In this document: piece after piece, positions 7,789 to 17,799 of the stretch
Layout: each line of letters opens with the position of its first letter
How positions within the stretch are numbered: position 1 is the stretch's first letter
DNA from: Actinomadura sp. K4S16
Lineage (GTDB): Bacteria > Actinomycetota > Actinomycetes > Streptosporangiales > Streptosporangiaceae
Direction of reading: 5' to 3'
NCBI RefSeq assembly: GCF_008327685.1
Contig: NZ_BDDE01000029.1
Span: forward strand, 105,296 to 169,295
Length of the DNA stretch: 64,000 nt
The notes under the pieces: generated by a model
The model's database searches: none
What the model saw: only the letters and a program-made list of their open reading frames with translations
Told to the model about the DNA's origin: nothing
Position numbers and translations under genes: made by a program

Positions 7789-9012
7789 TCAGAACGCGCA
7801 GGGGACGGACTTGATCCCGTTGATGAAGCTCGTCCGCTGGCGGACGGGAGGCGCCGTGGCGTGCAGGGTCGGCAGCCGCGTGTACAGCTCGCGGAGCAGC
7901 ACGGTGATCTCACGGCGGGCCAGGTGCGCGCCGAGGCAGAAATGCGGTCCGGGGGCGCCGAAACCGAAGTGGGGGTTGGGAGAGCGCAGGACGTCGAACG
8001 CGTACGGGTCCTTGAAGACGCCGTCGTCCCTGTTCGCCGAGTTGTAGTAGAGGATCACCCGGTCGCCGGCGCGGTAGACGTGCCCGCCCAGCTCGTGGTC
8101 GCGGGTCAGTGTGCGGCGCATCCACGTCACGGGGGTGGCGTAGCGGACGATCTCCTCGACGGCGGCCGGAAGCCGCACGTCGAGGTCCGCGAGGAGGATG
8201 TCCCGCTGCCCGGGGTTGTCGGTGAGCAGGGTCAGGGAGTGCGACAGCGCGTTCCGCGTCGTCTCGTTGCCGGCCACCACCAGCAGTGCGAAGAAGCGTC
8301 CCAGGTCGAGGTCGTCGAGGGCCTCGCCGTCCACGTTGGCGTGCGTCAGCGCCGTGACGAGGTCGTCGGCGGGCTTCTCCCGGCGCAGCCGTCCGAGGTC
8401 GGCCATGAGCGCGTGCAGGAGGGAGAACTTCTCGGCGAGGATTGCCGCGCGGTCCTTCCCCTCAGGCCCTTCGTAGTCGGGGTCGCCGAGGGCGATGATG
8501 AGGTTGGTGGCGTCGATGACGTCGTCGTACGCCGACTCCGGGATGCCCATCATGGAGCAGATGATCTGCAAGGGCATCGGCATGGCGACGTGCTCCACGA
8601 AGTCGCACTGGCCGCGTTCGGTCAGCTCGTCCACGATGCGGCGGGCGAGGACGGCGACGTCCCCGGTGACCCGCTGGACGAGGCGCGGCGTGAACGAGCG
8701 GGAGACGATCCGGCGGAGCCGCGCGTGCCGCGGGTCGTCGATGCTGATCATGGAGCCGCTGTAGCGGACGACCTGAGGGGGCGGATCGACCAGGCTGACC
8801 GCGGTGGGCTGGGAGCTGAACACCTGGGGGTTCCGGCTGGCCTCGGCGACCTCCTCGTAACGGGTGATCGCGTAGAAGCCCTGGCCGTCCGGCAGGGGGC
8901 AGAAGACCGGCCCTTCCGCGGCCCGCAGGGAGGCGAACACTTCGTCGCGTTCGCCTTGCGGTCTCGCCCAGAAGTCCAGGCTGACGAGGCTGCTCTCGGC
9001 GATGGAGGGCAT
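7789..9012 (-). CDS. cytochrome P450 (CYP124/125-like)
   Basis: A heme monooxygenase of about 407 aa. The I-helix LLVVAGNETTRNALSHS has the oxygen-activating G-N-E-T-T pattern. The K-helix ExxR is EEIVRY, and the heme-ligand loop is FGFGAPGPHFCLGAHLARRE with the thiolate Cys. The block PVTWMRRTLTRDHELGGH and NPHFGFG recall the actinobacterial CYP124/125/142 group that hydroxylates steroid or branched lipid chains; substrate assignment is inference. The ATG at 9012 gives the family length, although the frame is open to 9177. No ferredoxin or reductase gene is adjacent. Confidence 0.92.
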   Translation of the reverse strand: MPSIAESSLVSLDFWARPQGERDEVFASLRAAEGPVFCPLPDGQGFYAITRYEEVAEASRNPQVFSSQPTAVSLVDPPPQVVRYSGSMISIDDPRHARLRRIVSRSFTPRLVQRVTGDVAVLARRIVDELTERGQCDFVEHVAMPMPLQIICSMMGIPESAYDDVIDATNLIIALGDPDYEGPEGKDRAAILAEKFSLLHALMADLGRLRREKPADDLVTALTHANVDGEALDDLDLGRFFALLVVAGNETTRNALSHSLTLLTDNPGQRDILLADLDVRLPAAVEEIVRYATPVTWMRRTLTRDHELGGHVYRAGDRVILYYNSANRDDGVFKDPYAFDVLRSPNPHFGFGAPGPHFCLGAHLARREITVLLRELYTRLPTLHATAPPVRQRTSFINGIKSVPCAF

Positions 9013-9073
9013 GGGGGAGCGCCTTCCGCTGGGGAGTCGTCGCCCACAGGCTAACCCCGTCGCCCCCGAGAAG

Positions 9074-9118
9074 ACGATCATGCGCGGGCGGGGTGGGACC
9101 CCGCCCGCGCGCGATCGT
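9074..9118. terminator. large hairpin terminator downstream of citrate synthase
   Basis: GCGCGGGCGGGG and CCCCGCCCGCGC (9082-9110) form a perfect 12-bp stem with a 5-base loop, extended by an outer GACGATC/GATCGTC stem. It lies 37 bp after the citrate synthase stop and before the P450 start, so it should isolate the two. Confidence 0.8.
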
Positions 9119-9154
9119 CCGCGCTCACCGGGCCGCCGCCCGGCAAAGCCACAG

Positions 9155-10438
<1,284 letters not shown>

Positions 10439-10905
10439 ACTCGCTCACTCCCAACTGCGTCCACACCTGCGTAGACGTTCCGTTCTTCATCGTATCCACG
10501 TGATCACGGGGGCTGATCCGGGCCGTCCCCGTCGACGGCGGACCGTTCGGCGGCACGGGTGCGCGAGCCGCTCACCTCTCGTCACGCCCCTCCCTCCGTC
10601 GCTTGCGTGGGCGGAGCCCCCGGGCCTCTCCGCCCGCGTGCCGGAACCGGACGAGTCACCCCGGAACGCTTGGTCCGGCTGGCCTGGGCGGAAAGCCGGA
10701 CGGTCAGGAGCGATCGACCGGATTTCGCCCTCCCCGTCCGCGGCTCGCCGGCCGGTCGGCCGGCGAGGCGTTCTCATGATCTCGCGCGGGGGGAGAGGAT
10801 GCCATGGAGGCCTTTCGGCGCCGTGCCTGCGGAGCCGACGAAGTGAGAAGAATCTCAGCGCGTTCGCCATCGCCGGTCCGCTCGGGGACCGGCCACGGGG
10901 CTGGC
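10439..10905. other. intergenic region upstream of citrate synthase
   Basis: About 470 bp with no supportable gene in either strand. It should contain the citrate synthase promoter (- strand), which I could not pin to convincing hexamers, and the kinase terminator at 10744. Confidence 0.5.
10744..10767. terminator. perfect 11-bp inverted repeat, probable kinase terminator
   Basis: CTCGCCGGCCG-GT-CGGCCGGCGAG is a perfect dyad with a two-base centre, 140 bp after the kinase stop. It could end the kinase transcript; a cruciform or protein site is the alternative. Confidence 0.45.
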
Positions 10906-11844
10906 CTACTGGCGCGGCTCACGCAAGGTCGGCTGCTCCGCCGTCATCTCGACCAGTGTCAGCTCCTGGACGTCGATCAACTGCTCGACGTCCATGGGAG
11001 GCCACTCCTCGCCGTAGTGCGCGTCCAGCAAGGTGCTCAGGGCGACGAGGATCTGCTCTGGAGTCGGACGTTCCCCAGGGTCCTTCGTCAGGCAGCGCGT
11101 GACGAGCCCCCGCATGGGAGCGGGCAGGAGGGTGAGATCCGGTTCGCCGTGGACGATCCGTCCGCGGACCTTGTGCCCACCGCCGAACGGCGGCGCGCCG
11201 GTCGCCGCGTAGACGAGCGTCGAGCCGAGGGAGAACACGTCGCTATCCGGATGGACGGGATCGCCTAGGGCCTGCTCCGGCGACATGTATGCGGGCGTCC
11301 CAAGGATCTCCGTACGCGACAGCGGCCGCGCGTCCAAGGGGCGAGCGATACCGAAGTCGATGACCCTCGGACCGTCCGAGGCGAGCAGGACGTTCGACGG
11401 CTTCAGGTCGCGGTGCACGATCCCCGCCTGATGGATCGCGATGAGCGCCTCCGCCAGCCCGGCCCCCAGCCGGCAGGCGGACTCCTCTTGCAGCGGCCCC
11501 TTCTCCCGGACGACCTTGGAGAGGCTCACCCCGCGGATGTACTGGGTCGCCAGCCACGGCCGGTCGGCGTCAGGATCGGCGTCGACGACGGGAGCCGTGT
11601 AGAAGCCGCTCACCGAGCGAGCCGAGGTGACCTCACGGCGGAAGCGCTCCCTCCACCTGGGGTCGTCCAGTAGTTCCTCCCGGATGACCTTCACCGCGAC
11701 CAGGCGCCTGCTCGGCGACGCCCCGAGGAACACCTCGCCCATCCCGCCGGAACCGAGCCGGGCGACCACGCGGTACGGGCCGATCATCTGGGAGGGTTCT
11801 GGCTGCAGGGACACGGCTATCCGATCATGGTGGGGCGTGCTCAA
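10906..11844 (-). CDS. soluble serine/threonine protein kinase (PknB-type catalytic domain)
   Basis: A eukaryotic-type protein kinase of 312 aa. The glycine loop is LGSGGMGEVFLG, the ATP-binding lysine is in VAVKV, the catalytic loop is HRDLKPSNVLL, the metal site is DFG in VIDFGIAR, and the activation segment ends GTPAYMSPEQ. The catalytic domain ends near residue 275 and only a short acidic tail follows. There is no transmembrane helix or PASTA region, so it should act in the cytoplasm. It starts 33 bp after the aldo/keto reductase on the same strand and may share its transcript. Confidence 0.93.
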   Translation of the reverse strand: MSTPHHDRIAVSLQPEPSQMIGPYRVVARLGSGGMGEVFLGASPSRRLVAVKVIREELLDDPRWRERFRREVTSARSVSGFYTAPVVDADPDADRPWLATQYIRGVSLSKVVREKGPLQEESACRLGAGLAEALIAIHQAGIVHRDLKPSNVLLASDGPRVIDFGIARPLDARPLSRTEILGTPAYMSPEQALGDPVHPDSDVFSLGSTLVYAATGAPPFGGGHKVRGRIVHGEPDLTLLPAPMRGLVTRCLTKDPGERPTPEQILVALSTLLDAHYGEEWPPMDVEQLIDVQELTLVEMTAEQPTLREPRQ

Positions 11845-11877
11845 ATCGTGCCACGGCGCACGGGCTCGTCCGACCGC

Positions 11878-12816
11878 TCACGTCCAGGAGAGCGCACTCC
11901 GTTCGGCCCAGTAGCGCTCCGGCGGGAGGCTCAGCCCTGCCAGTTCCTCCAGGTCGCCCTCGCCAAGCCGCACATCCGTGGCCGCCAGGTTGGCCTGCAA
12001 CTGGGCCGGGCTGACCGCGCCTATGAGGACGGTGTCAGCCCACGGCCTGCCGAGTGCCGCAGCCATGGCGACGGCGTCCGGCCCGACCTCGTGCTCAGCC
12101 GCGAGGTCCCGCACCTCCGCGGGCGCCCGTACGGCGAGCCGCCCGTTGGCCAGCACCTCCTTGAGCAGCACATGCAGACCGGCGCCATGGGCCTCGCGCA
12201 GTGCGTCCTCGGCAGAGGTCTCCAGGAGGTTCCACGTCGATTGGACCGTGCTGAACAACCTCTGACCGGACACCTCCAACTCCATCGCCCGCCTGATCGT
12301 GTCCGACTGCCTTGGCCCGGACGTCGAGAACCCGACGCGAACACCCTCAGCCGTCAGTTGCGCCAGGGCCGCCTGGAGGGGGACGTCCTGGAACAGTGGA
12401 CTCTCTTCGGTGAGCGAGTGCACCTGGTACACGGACAGATGCCCGTCGAGCAGGCTGCGCGTCTCCTCATACTGCGCTTGGAAACGGTCGAGACTGTGTT
12501 CCTTGACCTCATGCACTTCCGCGTCGGTCTTCCAGTCACCGACGTAGGCGTAGCCCCACTTGCTCGATACGTGAACCCCCGCGGGGGCGCGTGCCTCCAG
12601 CCAGCCCCCAAGGAACTCCTCCGCCCTGCCGTAGGAGCGTGCGGCGTCCACCCACCGAATGCCTGCGGCGTAAGCGGCATCGAGGACGCTCCAGGTCGCC
12701 TCGCGCATGGCCTCCACGCTCCGCCCAGGCGGGAGCTCCCCGGCGCTGCCCACATTGATGTAGGCCGGCCGCCCCAGGGCGGCGAGCCCGATCCCGAGCC
12801 GACGTATCGCGTTCAT
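11878..12816 (-). CDS. aldo/keto reductase family protein
   Basis: A (beta/alpha)8 NADPH-dependent oxidoreductase of 312 aa. Visible are LGIGLAALGRPAYIN, VLDAAYAAGIRWVDAARSYGRAEEFLGGWL (the Asp and Tyr of the catalytic tetrad), SSKWGYAYVGDW (Lys), VYQVHSL (His), and a late cofactor-binding block TVLIGAVSPAQLQANLAA. The protein resembles a plant-pathway-type AKR common in actinomycetes; the substrate is unknown. The ATG at 12816 is used; the frame stays open to 12942 without support. Its start is 33 bp from the 22-bp element that points the other way. Confidence 0.88.
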   Translation of the reverse strand: MNAIRRLGIGLAALGRPAYINVGSAGELPPGRSVEAMREATWSVLDAAYAAGIRWVDAARSYGRAEEFLGGWLEARAPAGVHVSSKWGYAYVGDWKTDAEVHEVKEHSLDRFQAQYEETRSLLDGHLSVYQVHSLTEESPLFQDVPLQAALAQLTAEGVRVGFSTSGPRQSDTIRRAMELEVSGQRLFSTVQSTWNLLETSAEDALREAHGAGLHVLLKEVLANGRLAVRAPAEVRDLAAEHEVGPDAVAMAAALGRPWADTVLIGAVSPAQLQANLAATDVRLGEGDLEELAGLSLPPERYWAERSALSWT

Positions 12817-12849
12817 GACCCCAGCCTCGCACGTGGAGCCCCGGCGGCC

Positions 12850-12871
12850 GTTATCCACAGAACCACGTTCT
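12850..12871 (+). promoter_or_regulatory. conserved 22-bp element, copy 2
   Basis: GTTATCCACAGAA, then CCA, then CGTTCT. It includes a perfect AGAAC-N3-GTTCT dyad and the TTATCCACA nonamer. It lies 70 bp before the start of the gene at 12942 and in the same orientation relative to it as the copies upstream of paralogs A and B. Confidence 0.65.
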
Positions 12872-12941
12872 AGCCGTTGCGGCGGCACGCCTCCGCGAGG
12901 CTGATGCGCGTCCACGTCATCGCGACAAGAAGGGCCCGGCA

Positions 12942-13727
12942 ATGCCTGCTCAGACGACTCGCGCCGATCACGGCGCCAACCAGCTCGCCGCGCTTCTCGG
13001 GCTCACCCGCTGGCAACTGCGCCTCGGCCTCGAGCACGGCCTGCTCCCGAAGCCCGACCTCGAGGAGGACCGGTGGTCCGCCGCCCTCGCCGAGGAGGTC
13101 CGCGGGCGGGGCGAGGAGATCGTCGCCAGGTTCGGCGCCGAGCCCCCGGTCGGTTCGGCACGGGCCGCGGCCCGACTGGCGGCGCGGGTCGGCCTCGACG
13201 TCGAGCGCGGCGACATCGAGGTCCTGGTCGCCCAGGGCGACCTCAACGTCGTCAGCGCCTTCCGCGGGCATCCCGTCTACCTGCTGCGCGACCTGGACCG
13301 GCTCGATCCCGGCACCGTGCGCCGGGTCGTCACCGCCAGGAAGGGCCCGCTGACCGACACCGTCGACGCCGGTGGCGCGGCGACCATCCTCGACTGGCCC
13401 CGCAAGATGTTCGACCGGATCGCGAGCGAACGCGGGCTGGCGGCGGACAGGCTCGGCCGTTACGCGCTCTCCGACGTCCAGGCTCTGCGGGAGGACGAGG
13501 ACCTCGCCCGCCAGGTGGCCGAGGAGAAACGCCATCTGGCCCTCGCCCGGACGCGGCGCTCAGAGGCCCACGCCGAGGACGTCGTCCGCGCCTGGCTCCT
13601 CCGCTGCTCCGCCTTTGTGGACCGCGACGCCGAGCAGCCTCCGGATACCAGCGCTCTAGGACGGGCGTTGAGAAGCCTCACAACGATCAGGGCTGAGATG
13701 GCCCGACAAGAAAGCCCTGCCCTCTAA
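12942..13727 (+). CDS. unknown protein with MerR/HTH-like N-terminus
   Basis: A soluble protein of 261 aa that I do not recognise as a named family. Residues about 12-45 (NQLAALLGLTRWQLRLGLEHGLLP) look like a helix-turn-helix of the excisionase/MerR kind. The middle holds a second HTH-like stretch (VEVLVAQGDLN-type; DIEVLVAQGDLNVVSAFRGH). The C-terminal third is charged and helical (LREDEDLARQVAEEKRHLALARTRRSEAHAEDVVRAWLLRC). A DNA-binding role is inferred. ATG 12942 is preceded by AGAAGGG. The gene carries the 22-bp element also found before two other unknown genes of this window. Confidence 0.75.
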   Translation: MPAQTTRADHGANQLAALLGLTRWQLRLGLEHGLLPKPDLEEDRWSAALAEEVRGRGEEIVARFGAEPPVGSARAAARLAARVGLDVERGDIEVLVAQGDLNVVSAFRGHPVYLLRDLDRLDPGTVRRVVTARKGPLTDTVDAGGAATILDWPRKMFDRIASERGLAADRLGRYALSDVQALREDEDLARQVAEEKRHLALARTRRSEAHAEDVVRAWLLRCSAFVDRDAEQPPDTSALGRALRSLTTIRAEMARQESPAL

Positions 13728-13738
13728 GCCCCGCCCAC

Positions 13739-13951
13739 TCAGGCCTGACAGGTGTGGGAGGCGCCGTTCTGAGGTGTGCCCTCTGTGGAGGCGCGGCGGG
13801 TGCGGGGGGTGGGTCGGCACTGCCTGTCGCCGGTGAGCAGCCCCAGCTTCTCCGGCCGTGACTCGATCTTGTCTCGGTCAGAGGCGAGCGGCCGCCGGGC
13901 GGCCTTCGCGGGTGACCTCGGCCAGGGGAACGGCAGCGCCGTTCGGCACAT
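13739..13951 (-). CDS. possible small hypothetical protein
   Basis: A 70-codon frame with coding-like third positions, beginning ATG 13951 after GGGACGG and lying 45 bp downstream of the membrane protein gene on the same strand. The product (SDRDKIESRPEKLGLLTG...CRPTPRTRR) matches nothing I know and is rich in Arg, Pro and Thr. It could equally be untranslated spacer. Confidence 0.25.
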   Translation of the reverse strand: MCRTALPFPWPRSPAKAARRPLASDRDKIESRPEKLGLLTGDRQCRPTPRTRRASTEGTPQNGASHTCQA

Positions 13952-13996
13952 CCGTCCCGCGCCGTCTACCTCTTGCCGTGTGCACGTGTGGGGGTG

Positions 13997-15292
13997 CTAA
14001 CCGCGCCGGGAGATCGAGCGGCGCCGGGGAGGCGGCTTACGGGTGTCCTTCTGCTGGGCCAAGGTCTTCAGGAGGCGATCGCGGGCTTCGGTGCGGGACA
14101 TCGCCGGGAGGTGGGAGGGGAGGGTGGATGCCACTGCGGGAGGGGCCTGGACCGCGCCTTCGTCGTCGACCGTTGCCTGGTCGCCCGTCCAGGGGCCGAG
14201 GAGGACCGCGAACACGGCGCCCGGGTGGCGCTTGAGGAGTGCTGCGATCCGGTCGGCCTCCTGGGCGCAGTCGGCGACCAGAAGGAGACGGCGCGCGTGC
14301 GTGACGCCGCTCCTTTCGCGGATGGCGAGTTCGGTCTCCAGATAGGCGAGTGCGGCGTCGAGGTTCCCCGGGATGAAGAGCCCGGCGGTGTCGTCGTCGA
14401 GGAGTTCGTCCTCGGACAGCCCGAAGAGGGTGATGGCGTCGGGTCGCGGGACGACGACGAGCGAGTCGTCGGCGTGCTCGTCGAGCGCCGTCAGCGCCAG
14501 CACCCGCGCGGTGGAGCCGGCGCCCGGGCCCGCAAGGCCCGTGGCCGCCGTGCCGAACGGGTCGAGCAGGGGGCGGTAGGTGACGCTCACCGCCTGCGGG
14601 TCCGGGATGTTGGGCGCAGGAAGGGGGGACACGCCGGGATTGGCGGCGGTGTAGATGCGGTGCCGGAACGGATAGCACATCGCCGCAGCGGCGGGGAGCA
14701 GGAGACCGAGAAGCAGGACCGGCTGCAGCGAGGAGGGCCGTGAATCGACCTCGTCGGCCTGCTCGCGGGCCGTCACCGGTGTTGGTGCCGGCACCGGCGA
14801 CGGCGCTGGGGGAGGCACCGGTACCGGGGGATGTGCCGGAGGACGGCGCACCTTGGCGCTCTTGGGTGGGCGGGGAGGCGGGGGCACGCTTCTCGGGCCG
14901 CCGGTCGCGGCCGGGCGGGGCGCCGGCTTCTCGGGTGGGCGCGGCGGGGGTGCCCTGTGCTCCTTCTTGGGCTTCCTGCTGTCGTACCGGTCGAGCCAGT
15001 GAGGAAAATCCCGACCGTGTCCCGGACGTCCCCGGGGCTTGTCGGGCATCGACAGCCACGGCCCCATGCACTTGTGCGAGGCGAACCGATCGCCGATACC
15101 TATGGCGTGACGACAGATCGGCGGTCTGGGCCCGTGCGGCTCAGGGTCGGTTCGGGCGGCCGCTTCGGAGGGGGTCGCCGCGCCGATACTGATGGCGCCG
15201 GCCATGGCGGTGCACCCCAGGAACCCGCAGGTGCAGCGGAGCCATTCGCTGAAGGCGACGGCGAGTTTGGGATGTGCCAGGAAACGGTTCAT
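13997..15292 (-). CDS. unknown two-segment membrane protein with proline-rich region
   Basis: A protein of 431 aa with no family I recognise. A hydrophobic N-terminal stretch (about 20-45, FLGCTAMAGAISIGAATPSEAAA) may be a signal or anchor. A long Pro/Lys-rich, low-complexity stretch follows (about 55-180, with PPPPRPPK and PVPVPPPAPSP), then a transmembrane helix (about 190-212, LQPVLLLGLLLPAAAAMCYPF). The C-terminal 200 residues are globular, with ALAYLETELAIRE and HARRLLLVADCAQEADRIAALLKRHPGAVFAVLLGPW, and should lie on the other side of the membrane from the Pro-rich part. A cell-envelope role is plausible but not shown. Confidence 0.7.
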   Translation of the reverse strand: MNRFLAHPKLAVAFSEWLRCTCGFLGCTAMAGAISIGAATPSEAAARTDPEPHGPRPPICRHAIGIGDRFASHKCMGPWLSMPDKPRGRPGHGRDFPHWLDRYDSRKPKKEHRAPPPRPPEKPAPRPAATGGPRSVPPPPRPPKSAKVRRPPAHPPVPVPPPAPSPVPAPTPVTAREQADEVDSRPSSLQPVLLLGLLLPAAAAMCYPFRHRIYTAANPGVSPLPAPNIPDPQAVSVTYRPLLDPFGTAATGLAGPGAGSTARVLALTALDEHADDSLVVVPRPDAITLFGLSEDELLDDDTAGLFIPGNLDAALAYLETELAIRERSGVTHARRLLLVADCAQEADRIAALLKRHPGAVFAVLLGPWTGDQATVDDEGAVQAPPAVASTLPSHLPAMSRTEARDRLLKTLAQQKDTRKPPPRRRSISRRG

Positions 15293-15586
15293 CTTCGCCC
15301 CGGGGGATCGCGTCGGTCACCGTGTGAATGCCGATCGTAGCTACTTTGGCTACGGAGCGTTGCGCATTGCCCACAGTCGGCTCCGTCGATCCCGCGCCGC
15401 CGTCGCCGTGACGGCCACGACTGATATGGACGTCATATCCCGGCTCATCCCGAAATGTCGGTGTCTGCCTCTCGCCGGGACGGCCGGGCGGCCCGAGGGT
15501 CGAATTCCCGCGAATTTCTTAGGGATACGCGACGAGGGAAGCGTTGATGAAACATCCGCAGGCGACGACATTTGCATGATCAGCAC

Positions 15587-16156
15587 ATGATCGACCTCCG
15601 TGAGGAGTTCCTCGGCTGGCATGCCGGGGTGACGGCGCGGTCGCAAAACTGTCACTCGCTGTCACTGCGCCCCGACACGCAAAATCGCCCACGCGCCCCG
15701 TGCTCCTGACGCGAATCGGAACGCCCAATTCGACACGTCCCGGGCGAACATGGATTGAGCAAGTCATCCGATCACGTGGCCTGCCCTCGGTGGGCGGGGA
15801 GGTGCGAGCGGCCAGACCTGTATTGGGTGGCCGCGAAGGTCGTCGATACGGCCGAATCGGGTGAAGGCGGATATTTCTATCACACCTGCGTGCTCCCATT
15901 GAACCACCTCATGAGGAGGGTGCGGACTGTCGTTCTCCTGGTCGGAAACGGCCGGCCCTGATGGTGCGAATGGGGGGTGCGCTTGGGGCTGAAGGTGCGG
16001 GCGGTCGATGTCGATCGGCAGCAGAGAGTCGATTTCGGGGCGCTCGGCGACAGCGTAGAAAGCGGGAGGTATGCGACCTTGGCTCCCAATTGGTACAAGC
16101 GGCGGCTCTTCGGTCAGGAGCGCCGCCTCAACAGTCGAGGACGTAGATTCGAGTAA
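15587..16156 (+). pseudogene. possible decayed ORF with two in-frame TGA codons
   Basis: One reading frame shows three coding-like segments separated by TGA at 15707 and 15959. Segment 1 starts at ATG 15587 (MIDLREEFLGWHAGVTARS). Segment 2 contains CPRWAGRCERPDLYWVAAKVV and GGYFYHTCVLPLNHLM. Segment 3 contains VRLGLKVRAVDVDRQQRVDFG and ends at TAA 16154. Base composition is lower in G+C than in neighbouring genes. The family is unknown. It could be a degraded gene, or three unrelated open stretches; a - strand frame of 215 codons (15764-16411) covers the same DNA and is no more convincing. Confidence 0.3.
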
Positions 16157-16731
16157 GCGGCCAAGGACTGATGTTCGCCCACGCGGGAAGCGGCCGGTCT
16201 CTCCGATAAAGGCGCTGGTCTTTGAGGAGGGGAGGAGCCTGCACCGCGGCGGGTGGTGCGGGGCGTGATGCGTGCCTTCGCAGCCGATGCAGTGAACACG
16301 ATGTTTCTCGGTGTTCATCTCATAGAGCCGGACTAGAGCGACAAACCAGATCCGCGCCAAACTTGTGACGTGCCGAGTCCTGTTAGTCGAGGGCGAGGTA
16401 ATGCGGACCAAGGCGCGAAGTGCTCAGGGACATGGTCGTAACGGCGGCGTGGACGGCGGCAGCCGTCCAACATGACATCGCCCGTTCCGTCCCCTCAACG
16501 CTGCCTCCCGCCCGTAGGGCCTCGGCCCCAAGCGACGGTGACACGGAGAGTGATGCCAGGCCGAACGTTGAGGTTCCGACAAGCGACAGCTCTGCCACAT
16601 CCCGGTTCCGGCGGCCGTGCGCGAGGCCTGCGGGCGCGCCGTCCGCTCCGCCGCATCCCGGTTTCGGCGGCGGTGCGGGAGGCCTGTGAGCGCGCCGTGC
16701 GTGTTCTCGGTCGAGGGCCGGGCTGGGGCAG
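16157..16731. other. spacer without a supportable gene
   Basis: No convincing gene. The stretch has mixed base composition and a 48-bp direct repeat at 16598 and 16654. Confidence 0.5.
16598..16701. repeat. 48-bp imperfect direct repeat, 56-bp period
   Basis: Two copies begin CATCCCGGTT at 16598 and 16654. They share CGGCGG, GAGGCCTG and GCGCGCCGT and differ at about a sixth of positions. A local duplication in non-coding DNA. Confidence 0.6.
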
Positions 16732-16923
16732 TCAGCGGCCGCAGGACGGGCAGGGGGTGCGGATGCGACGGCGCCGCCGCCTTGCCAGGCGCCCGGCGAT
16801 CTCGGTGTTGGACAGGCCGGTGCCGAGCAGCTGGCGAAGATCTTTCCGGTCCTTGCGTCGCGCGGCGGCATCGGCAGGTTGTCGGTCGTTCGAGCAGCCC
16901 GCGCGGTTTTGTCTCGCCATCAT
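16732..16923 (-). CDS. small basic HTH-like protein coupled to phosphotransferase
   Basis: A 63-residue frame whose ATG overlaps the TGA of the upstream phosphotransferase gene (ATGA), a typical translational-coupling arrangement. Third positions are G/C rich. The product has RRKDRKDLRQLLGTGLSNTEIAGRLARR, which looks like a LuxR-type or sigma-4-type HTH, and ends CPSCGR. A small DNA-binding protein is a guess from the HTH pattern; no family is recognised. Confidence 0.5.
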   Translation of the reverse strand: MMARQNRAGCSNDRQPADAAARRKDRKDLRQLLGTGLSNTEIAGRLARRRRRRIRTPCPSCGR

Positions 16924-17768
16924 CAGGGTCTGCTGGGGGCGTCTGGTCCGCTTAGGGCGCGCTCGATGGCAGGGGTCATCGTGTGGAACCAGCGCAGCTC
17001 GTTGGCCAGGAACTCCAGGGACCCGGCGGCGTCGGCCGCGGACAGCGGCCACGTGGCGATTTGCTCCACCCTGGTCAGGACGCTCCGTTGCAGGGCGGAC
17101 ACCAAGGCGGCTGGGCGATAGGGCAAGCCGTAGGCGTCCACGAACAAGCGCAGCCGGGCCGGCAGGTCGGGGATCGGGTCGAATCCGGCCTCGCGCAGGC
17201 GCCGGTCGGGTGCCAGCGGCACGAAGGCCCACGCGGCCGCGGCCAGTTCGTCCACGGGATCGACCGGTCCTGCGCTGTCGAAGTCGATGAACGCCGCGGG
17301 CAGACCGTTGCGGTAGACCGTGTTCCAGGGGCCGAGGTCGCCATGGGAGATGATCTGGCCAGGGCGGGGTGGGCAGGGATGAAAGCGGTAGGTGGTGCGA
17401 CGCGGACGGAATCCGCGCGATGCCTCGTGCAGGTCGCGGATGAGCCGCCCGGCGCGGATGAGTGCCTGGTCGCTGCGAGCGTGCGCGGGTAGCCGGTGCC
17501 CGCGGCCCGGCTGCCAGGCGGGATCGACGGCCACCTCTCCGTCCAGATATGTCAGTACCTCGCGGTCTCCCTCGACGCCCAGCACGCGGGGAGCACCTGC
17601 AAAGCCCACGCCCTCCAAGTAACGGAGATACTCGTGGACTGCCTCTGACCAGGGACCCAGCGGGCGTAGCACCCGCTCGCCGCGACGCACGACACCCTGC
17701 GCCATCCGGCCGCCAACGAGCGGCTCGTCCTCGTCATCCCTCACGTCGCCAGCATCCCAGCCCTCCAT
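16923..17768 (-). CDS. aminoglycoside phosphotransferase-family (APH) protein
   Basis: A small-molecule kinase fold of 281 aa. The catalytic motif ISHGDLGPWNTVYRNGLPAAFIDFDSAGPVDPVDEL contains the HGD...N and D residues of the APH family. The N-terminal lobe has RRGERVLRPLGPWSEAVHEYLRYLEGVGF. The substrate is unknown; resistance is not implied. ATG 17768 is chosen by alignment; the frame is open to 17960 into the transposase remnant. The N-terminus is 32 bp from the IS256-type remnant, so the upstream region may have been replaced by the insertion. Confidence 0.85.
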   Translation of the reverse strand: MEGWDAGDVRDDEDEPLVGGRMAQGVVRRGERVLRPLGPWSEAVHEYLRYLEGVGFAGAPRVLGVEGDREVLTYLDGEVAVDPAWQPGRGHRLPAHARSDQALIRAGRLIRDLHEASRGFRPRRTTYRFHPCPPRPGQIISHGDLGPWNTVYRNGLPAAFIDFDSAGPVDPVDELAAAAWAFVPLAPDRRLREAGFDPIPDLPARLRLFVDAYGLPYRPAALVSALQRSVLTRVEQIATWPLSAADAAGSLEFLANELRWFHTMTPAIERALSGPDAPSRP

Positions 17769-17799
17769 GACACCGCCCAGGCAATGCCCGCGGCCGCTT

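Noticed and set aside
15764..16411. A 215-codon - strand frame
   Set aside because: Pro/His/Arg-rich composition, no ribosome binding site and no recognisable motif; the DNA shows equal or better coding signs on the other strand.
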